From positions 56,216 through 120,215 of the forward strand of contig JAAUZJ010000020.1 in NCBI GenBank assembly GCA_014804695.1: a stretch of 64,000 nucleotides of DNA, given 5' to 3'. The notes below the pieces were generated by a model. It saw nothing but the letters and a program-made list of their open reading frames with translations. It was not told where the DNA came from and ran no database searches. This document shows, in pieces, positions 17,056 through 24,992 of this stretch. Position 1 is the first letter of the stretch, and every line of letters begins with the position of its first letter. The DNA comes from Lachnospiraceae bacterium (lineage in GTDB: Bacteria; Bacillota; Clostridia; Lachnospirales; Lachnospiraceae). Made by a program: the position numbers and the translations under genes.

Positions 17056-19104
17056 ATGCAGGAAAATGATTTATTACAGGAACGATACGAACTGGCGCTT
17101 GGACGAATTGCGCAGATACCGGATGAGCATATGTGCGATGAGGCTTATCAGGATTATTTTGCCAAAATGGCGAAATTTGTCCTGCTTATGGACTCCACAT
17201 GGAGATTTGTAGCTGACGGAAGTTTGTATCTTGCACCCTTGGAGATATTGCAGAAGAAGAATTATGAGCTTTATGAGGATATTCTTCCGAAGAATTACGG
17301 GCATAGCTACGCCAATCCGGATTATGCGGTAGAGTGTCTTGGTGAGTCAATCGGGAAAATATTGTGCTTCATATGCGCTGAACTGCGGGGGATGATTCCT
17401 GCGGCGTATGAACAGTCGTTGACCGGAATGGTCATAAGAATGGAGCTGCTATTGGAGATATACCAATCGATTACATGTGAAGTAAACGAGGAGAGTCTTA
17501 GGCAGATCATATACTGGTATGTCAGTGATTATTATGAGATACAGGCGAAAGAAAGGCTTGAGAATTTGCTTCTTCCGGAGCGGGATTTTGCAACACGCAT
17601 AATTATGGAAAGCAATTTATCGGATATAAGGTATTTATATTATTACGGCGAATATGTGACAGATAGTGAAATTAGGACTGCGAAGTACCTGACAGAAGTG
17701 TCAGATGCTACAATATCTAAGATGGCGGACACTTATACTGAAGGCTACCGGATTGGGTTTGAAGTAGGAAATAAGGACATTTCGATTAAAAAGACAGTGG
17801 CTATCCGCTATTGTCTGGGCTTTGAGAGGATGATGAAGCAGGCGATAATAAATTTTGACCGAATCGGTCTGAAATCAACGGCGTCCCGCTCAGGGTATAG
17901 TATTTTTCAAGGCTTAAGTGTAAACAAGTCAGGGTATTTTGGTGCAAATCCAAATAAACAGTATGATTATGACCATAAGGATGACCAGGCGCTGTTCTTG
18001 GACGGAGCTATTATTGAACGTAAACTTGAGTGTATGCAGAAGGCGTATGAGGAACTTAAAGGTGAAGCGGCGGTTTTTGGCGGACCTGCGGTAGTAGAGA
18101 TCTTTGGTGAGCAGCCGTTTGTACCGCTCAGTAAGAAAACGGCGTATAAATTAAGTGAAAAGCAGCAGAAACTTTCAGTTGAGTATGCTTCTAAGGCAGG
18201 AGCGCTTCAGAATAAGTATATCAAGGGAGAAGAACGCAGTTTCACTATTATTGCTTTTCCGGTGAAGGATATAGGGGCTTATTATGAAGAAATATTTGAT
18301 GAGATCATCCGCATAAATACGCTAGATTATAAGCTGTACCAAGGGATTCAGCAGACGATCATTGACACTCTTGATAAGGGTGATTACGTGCTTATAAAAG
18401 GAATGGGAGAAAACCGTACTAATCTTAAGGTAAAGCTGCATAAGTTGGAAGATCCGGAGAAAGAAACCAATTTTGAGAACTGTGTGGCAGATGTCAATAT
18501 TCCGGTTGGAGAGGTTTTCACGTCTCCGCTGCTTGCCGGAACGGAAGGTACTTTGCATGTTACCAAAGTTTTTCTTAACGGACTTGAATATAGAAATTTA
18601 TCAATCCGGTTCGAAGAAGGCATGGTGAGCGAATATAGCTGCACAAACTTTGAAACGCAGAGTGAAGGCAGGAAATATATAAAGGATAACGTGCTTTTTC
18701 ATCATGATACGCTACCTATTGGAGAGTTCGCTATCGGAACAAATACGACCGCCTATGTAACGGCAAGAAAGTACGGCATTGAAGACAAGATGCCGATTTT
18801 GATCGCGGAAAAGACAGGGCCGCATTTTGCGCTCGGTGATACCTGCTATTCCCATGCAGAGGAGGTTAAGGTATATAATCCGGATGGAAAGGAAATTATC
18901 GCGAGGGATAACGAGGTTTCGATATTACGGGCAGAAGATGCCTCTAAAGCGTATTTCAACTGCCATACAGACATAACAATTCCATATGACGAGTTGGGAG
19001 AACTGTCGGTTGTGACGATGGATGACGAGGTTATTCCTATTATTATAGAAGGTAAATTTGTGTTAAAAGGCTGCGAGATTCTAAATGAAGCTTTTGAACA
19101 ATAG
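17056..19104 (+). CDS. M29-family aminopeptidase with a long N-terminal extension
   Basis: A 682-residue protein whose C-terminal half (about 340-682) matches the AmpS/thermophilic M29 metallo-aminopeptidases. It has NIPVGEVFTSP (Glu near 485), LPIGEFAIGTN (about 551-561), EKTGPHFALG (His near 589), a following Tyr and HAEE (His near 599), the expected two-metal ligand set. The first 300 or so residues are all-helical and do not look like the usual M29 N-domain of about 250 residues; family members are typically 370-410 long. It would remove N-terminal residues from peptides in the cytoplasm. RBS GAAAGGAAC. The next gene, purE, has its own promoter. Confidence 0.8.
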   Translation: MQENDLLQERYELALGRIAQIPDEHMCDEAYQDYFAKMAKFVLLMDSTWRFVADGSLYLAPLEILQKKNYELYEDILPKNYGHSYANPDYAVECLGESIGKILCFICAELRGMIPAAYEQSLTGMVIRMELLLEIYQSITCEVNEESLRQIIYWYVSDYYEIQAKERLENLLLPERDFATRIIMESNLSDIRYLYYYGEYVTDSEIRTAKYLTEVSDATISKMADTYTEGYRIGFEVGNKDISIKKTVAIRYCLGFERMMKQAIINFDRIGLKSTASRSGYSIFQGLSVNKSGYFGANPNKQYDYDHKDDQALFLDGAIIERKLECMQKAYEELKGEAAVFGGPAVVEIFGEQPFVPLSKKTAYKLSEKQQKLSVEYASKAGALQNKYIKGEERSFTIIAFPVKDIGAYYEEIFDEIIRINTLDYKLYQGIQQTIIDTLDKGDYVLIKGMGENRTNLKVKLHKLEDPEKETNFENCVADVNIPVGEVFTSPLLAGTEGTLHVTKVFLNGLEYRNLSIRFEEGMVSEYSCTNFETQSEGRKYIKDNVLFHHDTLPIGEFAIGTNTTAYVTARKYGIEDKMPILIAEKTGPHFALGDTCYSHAEEVKVYNPDGKEIIARDNEVSILRAEDASKAYFNCHTDITIPYDELGELSVVTMDDEVIPIIIEGKFVLKGCEILNEAFEQ

Positions 19105-19133
19105 GATTTAAGGATTTTTTAATTAAATTATTA

Positions 19134-19162
19134 TTGCTTATTAGAATAAAATTTAGTACACT
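19134..19162 (+). promoter_or_regulatory. Predicted promoter of the pur cluster
   Basis: TTGCTT (19134-19139), 17-bp spacer, TACACT (19157-19162). The roughly 100-base AT-rich leader before purE shows no guanine riboswitch pattern. Confidence 0.5.
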
Positions 19163-19269
19163 ATAAAAAGGAGTAGATTGATTTTTTTCTACAAGATGTT
19201 GTGGAATAAACCATACTTTAGATAATATATGTAAATAAGATACCAGGCTTATAAAAGGAGGCACAGTAT

Positions 19270-19770
19270 ATGGCACAGGTAGGCATTGTAATGGGCAGTG
19301 ATTCTGATATGCCCATAATGGCGAAAGCCGCAGATATTTTGGAAGAACTCGGAATTTCATATGAGATGACGATCATATCAGCTCACAGGGAGCCGGACGT
19401 ATTCTTTGAATATGCCAAAAGTGCGGAAAGCAAAGGATTTAAGGTAATCATAGCAGGGGCGGGCAAGGCAGCTCATTTACCCGGTATGTGTGCGGCGATT
19501 TTCCCGATGCCGGTCATAGGAATCCCTATGAAGACGTCTGATTTAGGCGGCGTGGATTCCCTTTATTCCATAGTACAGATGCCGTCAGGAATTCCTGTAG
19601 CCACAGTGGCAATTAACGGAGGCCAGAATGCCGGAATCCTTGCAGCTAAGATTTTAGCCACATCAGATCCTGGATTGTTACAGCGTTTGAAAGACTATTC
19701 TAATAAGTTAAAGGAAAGCGTTCAGGAAAAAGACGCAAGGTTACAGGAAAAGGGATATAAAAATTATTAG
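19270..19770 (+). CDS. purE: N5-carboxyaminoimidazole ribonucleotide mutase
   Basis: Converts N5-CAIR to CAIR in purine synthesis. The 166 residues show the class I PurE marks GIVMGSDSDMP, SAHREPD, AGAGKAAHLPGM and GIPMKTSDLGGVDSLYSIVQMP. The partner PurK is not in the window. RBS AAAAGGAGG. It is the first gene of purE-M-N-D, each separated by 9-23 bases, so the four are one operon. Confidence 0.98.
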   Translation: MAQVGIVMGSDSDMPIMAKAADILEELGISYEMTIISAHREPDVFFEYAKSAESKGFKVIIAGAGKAAHLPGMCAAIFPMPVIGIPMKTSDLGGVDSLYSIVQMPSGIPVATVAINGGQNAGILAAKILATSDPGLLQRLKDYSNKLKESVQEKDARLQEKGYKNY

Positions 19771-19779
19771 GAGGACAAA

Positions 19780-20805
19780 ATGGACTATAAATCAGCAGGC
19801 GTAGATATTGAAGCCGGTTATGAATCGGTAGAACTTATAAAGAAACATGTAAAAGAAACCATGCGTCCGGAGGTTTTAGGCGGTCTTGGCGGATTTTCGG
19901 GAGCTTTTTCACTGGCTAAAATGAAGGATATGGAGAAACCGACACTTGTGTCAGGAACTGACGGTGTAGGAACGAAGCTGAAACTTGCATTTTTAATGGA
20001 TAAGCATGATTCTGTAGGTATTGACTGTGTTGCCATGTGTGTGAACGATATTGCCTGCGCAGGCGGCGAGCCGTTATTTTTCTTAGATTACATAGCGTGC
20101 GGCAAGAATTATCCGGAGAAAATTGAGTCGATCGTAAAAGGCGTCGCTGATGGATGTAAAATGGCGGGGGCCGCGTTAATAGGCGGTGAAACCGCAGAAA
20201 TGCCGGGCTTTTATCCGGAAGATGAATATGACCTTGCGGGTTTTGCAGTAGGAATAGTTGATGAGAAAGATTTGATCACGGGAGAAAATATTAAGGCCGG
20301 AGATACCTTGATCGGTATAGCTTCTTCCGGTGTACATAGTAACGGATTTTCGCTTGTAAGGAAGGTTTTTGATGTGTCCAAAGAAAACCTTGGAACATAC
20401 TATGATGAACTGGGCGAGACTCTTGGCGAGGCGCTGCTTAGACCGACCAAGATATATGTAAAAGCCCTAAAGTCAGTTAAGGATGCCGGTGTTACGGTTA
20501 AAGGATGCAGCCACATTACGGGCGGCGGTTTTTATGAAAATATTCCAAGGATGCTTCCCGAAGGGATAAATGCAGAGATTAAGAAAGATTCATATCCGGT
20601 TCCCGCAATTTTTAAACTGTTGCAGAAGACAGGCAATCTTGAAGAGAAGATGATGTATAATACTTATAATATGGGACTTGGAATGGTGCTTGCTGTGGAT
20701 AATGCTGATGTTGACAAAACAGTTAAGGCTATAGAGTCAGCAGGCGAGACAGCATATATAATCGGAAAGACAATAGCGGCGGATAAAGGAATTACATTAG
20801 TATAA
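19780..20805 (+). CDS. purM: Phosphoribosylformylglycinamidine cyclo-ligase (AIR synthetase)
   Basis: Closes the imidazole ring, turning FGAM into AIR with ATP. The 341 residues have the PurM pattern: [11 protein letters not shown] at the start, [36 protein letters not shown] and the ATP-binding [13 protein letters not shown]. Its substrate is the product of PurL, encoded 32 kb further on. Nine bases separate it from purE. Confidence 0.98.
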   Translation: MDYKSAGVDIEAGYESVELIKKHVKETMRPEVLGGLGGFSGAFSLAKMKDMEKPTLVSGTDGVGTKLKLAFLMDKHDSVGIDCVAMCVNDIACAGGEPLFFLDYIACGKNYPEKIESIVKGVADGCKMAGAALIGGETAEMPGFYPEDEYDLAGFAVGIVDEKDLITGENIKAGDTLIGIASSGVHSNGFSLVRKVFDVSKENLGTYYDELGETLGEALLRPTKIYVKALKSVKDAGVTVKGCSHITGGGFYENIPRMLPEGINAEIKKDSYPVPAIFKLLQKTGNLEEKMMYNTYNMGLGMVLAVDNADVDKTVKAIESAGETAYIIGKTIAADKGITLV

Positions 20806-20828
20806 AATTGCTCCGGGAGAGGTAAGAT

Positions 20829-21437
20829 ATGTTAAAGGTAGTTGTATGCGTGTCGGGAGGAGGCACCAATTTACAGGCTATTATTGATGCAGTTGCAAAC
20901 GGTGGGATAACCAATACGGAGATAGTCCGTGTTATCAGTAACAACCGTAATGCATATGCACTTAAACGCGCCGAAAACGCGGGGATTGATGCGCTTTGCG
21001 TATCCCCTAAGGAATATGCTGACAGGGAAGCGTTTAATGAAGCCTTGTTAGAGGCATTGCAGGAAAAAGAACCGGATCTTATCGTGCTTGCCGGTTTTTT
21101 GGTGGTGCTTCCGGAACAGATAATCCATACTTACAGGAACCGGATCATCAATATACATCCCTCATTGATTCCATCTTTTTGCGGCAAAGGTTTCTACGGA
21201 CTGACGGTACACGAGAAGGCGTTGGAAAAAGGTGTAAAGGTTACCGGTGCAACAGTGCACTTTGTGGACGAGGGAACTGATACAGGGAAGATCATTCTGC
21301 AAAAAGCGGTGAATGTCGAAGACGGCGATACACCTGAAATTCTGCAAAAAAGGGTTATGGAACAGGCGGAGTGGGTAATTCTTCCGCAGGCTATAAATAT
21401 GATAGCAAATAATAAAATAACTAGTGATATTAATTGA
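20829..21437 (+). CDS. purN: Phosphoribosylglycinamide formyltransferase
   Basis: Formylates GAR with 10-formyl-tetrahydrofolate to give FGAR. The 202 residues show VCVSGGGTNLQAIIDA, LAGFLVVLP, the catalytic INIHPSLIP (Asn-His pair), and GATVHFVDEGTDTGKII with the catalytic Asp. Length is normal. GGGAGAGG lies before the ATG, and it is 23 bases after purM. Confidence 0.97.
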   Translation: MLKVVVCVSGGGTNLQAIIDAVANGGITNTEIVRVISNNRNAYALKRAENAGIDALCVSPKEYADREAFNEALLEALQEKEPDLIVLAGFLVVLPEQIIHTYRNRIINIHPSLIPSFCGKGFYGLTVHEKALEKGVKVTGATVHFVDEGTDTGKIILQKAVNVEDGDTPEILQKRVMEQAEWVILPQAINMIANNKITSDIN

Positions 21438-21455
21438 GAAAGGCATGGTATACAT

Positions 21456-22721
21456 ATGAAGGTATTGATCGTAGGAAGCGGCGGCAGAGAACATGCGATT
21501 GCTGCAAGTGTGGCAAAGAGCAGTAAAGTTGATAAAATATACTGTGCACCGGGAAATGCCGGCATTGCAGGACTTGCGGAGTGCGTTCCGATTGGAGCAA
21601 TGGAATTTGATAAATTGACTGCATTTGCAAAAGAAAAGGCCATTGACCTTACTATAGTCGGCATGGATGATCCTCTGGTGGGCGGTCTGGTAGATGTGAT
21701 GGAAGCAGAGGGACTGCGTGTTTTCGGACCGAGGAAAAATGCAGCTATTTTAGAGGGAAGCAAGGCTTTTTCCAAGGAACTTATGAAGAAATACAATATT
21801 CCTACAGCGGCATATGAGACTTTTGATGATGCTAAAGCGGCTACAGAATACCTTAAGGGCGCTAAAATGCCGATAGTACTCAAAGCGGACGGCCTTGCTT
21901 TAGGTAAGGGAGTATTGATCTGTAATACTTTGGAAGAGGCATTAGACGGCGTAAAGAGTATAATGGAAGATAAGAAGTTTGGCGACGCCGGAAACCGTAT
22001 GGTTGTTGAAGAGTTTATGACGGGAAGGGAAGTTTCGGTTCTGTCTTTTGTTGACGGAAAGACTATTAAGATCATGTCTTCCGCACAGGATCACAAGCGT
22101 GCAAACGACGGTGATAAGGGACCTAATACCGGCGGAATGGGTACTTTTTCCCCAAGCCCTTTCTATACGCAGGAAGTGGATGATTTTTGTAAAAAGCATA
22201 TATATCAGGCTACAGTGGATGCAATGGCAGCAGAGGGAAGATCTTTTAAGGGCGTTATCTTCTTTGGACTTATGTTAACCGAACAGGGGCCTAAGGTGCT
22301 TGAATATAATGCCCGTTTTGGCGATCCTGAAGCGCAGGTAGTATTGCCGCGTATGAAAAACGATATTATTGATGTTGTGGAAGCCTGCATAGACGGTACA
22401 CTGGATAAAATAGATCTGCAGTTTGAGGATAATGCTGCGGTATGCGTGATCTTAGCTTCAGACGGTTATCCAATATCATATGAAAAAGGTTTTCCTATCA
22501 GGGGGTTGGAGGCTTTTGATAATAAGGAAGGATACTATTGCTTCCATGCCGGAACAAAACTTGATAATGGTAACATTGTGACAAATGGCGGAAGAGTGCT
22601 TGGCGTAACGGCAACCGGCGTCACGCTTAAAGAGGCAAGAAGCAACGCATATGAAGCGACAAAATGGGTAGATTTCGATAATAAGTATATGCGAAACGAT
22701 ATCGGAAATAGCATAAATTGA
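21456..22721 (+). CDS. purD: Phosphoribosylamine-glycine ligase
   Basis: ATP-grasp enzyme making GAR from phosphoribosylamine and glycine. The 421 residues start with VLIVGSGGREHAIA, continue with the ATP-grasp lysine strand PIVLKADGLALGKGV, and carry DHKRANDGDKGPNTGGMG and the metal-binding LEYNARFGDPEAQVVLPR. It ends the purE-M-N-D operon and runs into a terminator-like hairpin at its stop codon. A long minus-strand frame inside it is a shadow. Confidence 0.98.
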   Translation: MKVLIVGSGGREHAIAASVAKSSKVDKIYCAPGNAGIAGLAECVPIGAMEFDKLTAFAKEKAIDLTIVGMDDPLVGGLVDVMEAEGLRVFGPRKNAAILEGSKAFSKELMKKYNIPTAAYETFDDAKAATEYLKGAKMPIVLKADGLALGKGVLICNTLEEALDGVKSIMEDKKFGDAGNRMVVEEFMTGREVSVLSFVDGKTIKIMSSAQDHKRANDGDKGPNTGGMGTFSPSPFYTQEVDDFCKKHIYQATVDAMAAEGRSFKGVIFFGLMLTEQGPKVLEYNARFGDPEAQVVLPRMKNDIIDVVEACIDGTLDKIDLQFEDNAAVCVILASDGYPISYEKGFPIRGLEAFDNKEGYYCFHAGTKLDNGNIVTNGGRVLGVTATGVTLKEARSNAYEATKWVDFDNKYMRNDIGNSIN

Positions 22722-22774
22722 AAAATCAAAGATTTTTCAATTGCGAGTTTGGTGCCCAAACATCGCATGTTGAG
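22716..22774 (+). repeat. Terminator hairpin plus REP-like repeat (copy 1)
   Basis: AATTGAAAAATC (22716-22727) pairs with GATTTTTCAATT (22731-22742). Directly after it, 22743-22766 folds as GCGA-GTTTGG/CCAAAC-A-TCGC, and GTTGAG follows. The second unit recurs after radA at 29301-29338 with a longer loop, again directly behind a hairpin. Confidence 0.75.
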
Positions 22775-22799
22775 ATAAATATATATAGGGGATGGTATA

Positions 22800-23261
22800 G
22801 TGGAACGGTTAAAGAATTTTTCAGAATTGGATGTATATCACAGACCGGAATTATGTCCTGAGTGCGGCGGTGTCATGATTTTTAAAGGCTGCGGGGAATA
22901 TAAGTGTGAAAAGTGTAAGTATGTTGCATATGATGACTATGGCAAAGTACGGAATTATGTTGAAAAGCATGCCGGGGTAACCGCGGCACAGGCAGCGGAT
23001 GCAACCGGAGTGAAGCAGAAAACAATACGTACGATGCTCAAGGAATCCAGGCTTGAGATTGCGGAAGGCTCCAGTGTGTTCTTAAAATGCGAGATATGCG
23101 GCGTTAAGATACGCTCCGGAAGAGTGTGCCCAAAATGTGAGGTTGAATTTAACAGAAGAATGGAACAGCAGCTCCATGATCGTCAGAAAAAGATGATGGC
23201 CGGATTTGGATTGGGACGGGATGGAGAAGAAGGTACCAAACGTTTTATACGCGACAAGTAG
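22800..23261 (+). CDS. Double zinc-ribbon/helix-turn-helix protein (TIGR03826-like)
   Basis: A 153-residue cytoplasmic protein with two Cys4 zinc ribbons around a helical middle: CPECGG with CEKCKY (about residues 19-39), then VTAAQAADATGVKQKTIRTML as a likely helix-turn-helix (about 58-85), then CEICG with CPKCE (about 98-117) and a basic coiled tail. The layout resembles the YvyF-like proteins (TIGR03826), some of which sit in flagellar gene groups. Start is GTG at 22800 with GGGG upstream. It precedes the SH3b gene by 56 bases and lies in the neighbourhood of clpC. Role unproven. Confidence 0.65.
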   Translation: MERLKNFSELDVYHRPELCPECGGVMIFKGCGEYKCEKCKYVAYDDYGKVRNYVEKHAGVTAAQAADATGVKQKTIRTMLKESRLEIAEGSSVFLKCEICGVKIRSGRVCPKCEVEFNRRMEQQLHDRQKKMMAGFGLGRDGEEGTKRFIRDK

Positions 23262-23317
23262 GCGAAGGAAACAAAGGAAAGATTCTCACAAGCTGAGAGA
23301 GGAGCAGGGTGACGATA

Positions 23318-24586
23318 ATGAAAAAACTATGGAGATACGGTAATAACAAAGCTATTAGGGGAACATTTATAATAACATGTGCTATTTTACTTTTTATAAC
23401 GCAGAAAAGTATTTGTTTTGCAGATGCTACAGGAAAAGTAACAGCACCATCAGCTAAAATCAGGAAGTCAGCTGATATAAACAGTGAGGTTGTCGGAAGC
23501 TCAGAAAACGGTAAAACAATTACGATCACTGCGCAGGTTACAGATGCTGCCGGAACAGTGTGGTATGAAGTTTATGTGGATTCCAATACCAAGGGCTATA
23601 TTCGCTCAGATCTTGTAAGTGTAGATGCTTCATCAGGAACGATTCCAACGCAAAGCACACAGGCAGATGCACCGGCTCAAACGAATGCATCAGATACACC
23701 CGTAGTAACCGCATCAGGAGCAGAAGTTCCGGCCGAAACAGAAATGGAAGCACAGTATGCAAGCGTTAAGGTTCCGGCGGCAAAGATCAGGGGCACAGCT
23801 TCTACAACAGCCGGTGTTGTGAGCACAATTCCCCAGAATACACAGGTTATAGTTACCGGAAAGACAAATGGAAGCGACGGCAAAGATTGGTACTATGTTA
23901 CTTTTACCACAACTGACGGACAGGAAAAAACAGGTTATGTAAGAAATGATTTAGTTACCCTTGGAGAAATGGTAACGGACGGAGAACCGTCAGAGGAACC
24001 ACAGGAAACTTCCGAAGGTTCGGACGAACCTATAGACGAACCGGAAGAGAAAGATTATGATGTTGTCTTTGAGGACAATGAAGACGGTGGAGAATGGTAT
24101 CTTTATAATAATCTGGAAGGTAAAAAGCAGAAACTGGACGAGTTGTTTGAGGCTGCGGAAGCGCAGGAGAACAATGATACCATGTATTCTTCGACGATTA
24201 CCAAGCAGCGCATAGTCATAATAGTAATGATTTTAGTAATAGTTATTATGGCGTTTGCAATAACGATCATGCTCTTTAAGCTAAGAGATGCCTACTATGA
24301 AGCATATGAGGATGAAGAAGAGGATGCGTACGAAAAACCACAGAATAACAGACGCGAGGAAGCAACAGCAAAGAAAGCTGCAACACGTGAGTCAAATCAG
24401 ACACCTGTAAGGAAAAAGACAACAGAGTCTGAGAAGAAGATGCCCGTCAGGGAAGTAACATATGAGGAAGAGCCGGCAGGACAGATAAAGCCTGCACCAA
24501 AGAAGAAGGCCAAGAACTTTATGCTTGAAGATGAAGAATTTGAATTTGAGTTTTTAAATGTAAAAAACAGAGAAAGTGATAAGTAG
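23318..24586 (+). CDS. Membrane-anchored SH3b-domain protein
   Basis: About 422 residues. An N-terminal signal segment (about 12-32) ends before ADATGK. Two bacterial SH3 domains follow (about 36-90 and 150-213), each with the AKIR start and a YVRxDLV-type ending, joined by a Ser/Thr/Ala-rich linker. An acidic stretch, a membrane helix (about 305-330) and a highly charged Lys/Glu tail inside the cell complete it. SH3b domains usually bind cell-wall peptides, so it may sense the wall and signal inward; that is inference. AGGAG at 23299 serves either the GTG at 23309 or the ATG at 23318; the first cysteine-free signal favours 23318. Confidence 0.78.
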   Translation: MKKLWRYGNNKAIRGTFIITCAILLFITQKSICFADATGKVTAPSAKIRKSADINSEVVGSSENGKTITITAQVTDAAGTVWYEVYVDSNTKGYIRSDLVSVDASSGTIPTQSTQADAPAQTNASDTPVVTASGAEVPAETEMEAQYASVKVPAAKIRGTASTTAGVVSTIPQNTQVIVTGKTNGSDGKDWYYVTFTTTDGQEKTGYVRNDLVTLGEMVTDGEPSEEPQETSEGSDEPIDEPEEKDYDVVFEDNEDGGEWYLYNNLEGKKQKLDELFEAAEAQENNDTMYSSTITKQRIVIIVMILVIVIMAFAITIMLFKLRDAYYEAYEDEEEDAYEKPQNNRREEATAKKAATRESNQTPVRKKTTESEKKMPVREVTYEEEPAGQIKPAPKKKAKNFMLEDEEFEFEFLNVKNRESDK

Positions 24587-24615
24587 ATGAGAGGCTTGCT
24601 GAAACGGAGGCGCCT

Positions 24616-24990
24616 ATGATAATTGAAATAGACTTTAACAGCGACGAGGCTCTGTATTTGCAGCTTCGGAATCAGATTATTCTGGGAATTGCGACTTCAA
24701 GATTCAGGGAAGGAGATGTACTTCCGTCAGTAAGGCAGCTTGCTGATAATATAGGAATCAATATGCACACGGTTAATAAGGCATATTCTGTACTCAGACA
24801 GGAAGGCTTTGTCAAGGTTGACAGAAGAAGAGGTGCGATCATTGCAATTGATATTGACAAAATGCAGGCTGTTGAAGAGATGCGGGAAACTTTGCAGGTG
24901 ATCATTGCCGAGGCTATGTGTAAGAATATTTCCAGAGAAGAAGTGCATGCTCTTATAGATGAAATATATAAGGATTATGGAGGAGTATAA
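24616..24990 (+). CDS. GntR-family regulator, YtrA type
   Basis: A 124-residue regulator with an N-terminal winged helix (about 10-75: EALYLQLRNQIILGI, DVLPSVRQLADNIGINMHTVNKAYSVLRQEGFV) and only a short C-terminal helical tail, typical of the YtrA subfamily. It lies 29 bases after the SH3b gene and two bases before clpC, so it is co-transcribed with clpC. In Bacillus the equivalent place is held by CtsR with McsA/McsB. It may control this operon itself; no operator was identified. Confidence 0.9.
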   Translation: MIIEIDFNSDEALYLQLRNQIILGIATSRFREGDVLPSVRQLADNIGINMHTVNKAYSVLRQEGFVKVDRRRGAIIAIDIDKMQAVEEMRETLQVIIAEAMCKNISREEVHALIDEIYKDYGGV

Positions 24991-24992
24991 TC

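Noticed and set aside
19105-19269. Purine riboswitch ahead of purE
   Set aside because: The leader is short and AT-rich, with no three-way-junction sequence marks.
21194-22075. 293-codon frame on the minus strand inside purN/purD
   Set aside because: It lies antisense to two certain genes and its product is a Ser/Pro/Ala-rich shadow without start signals.
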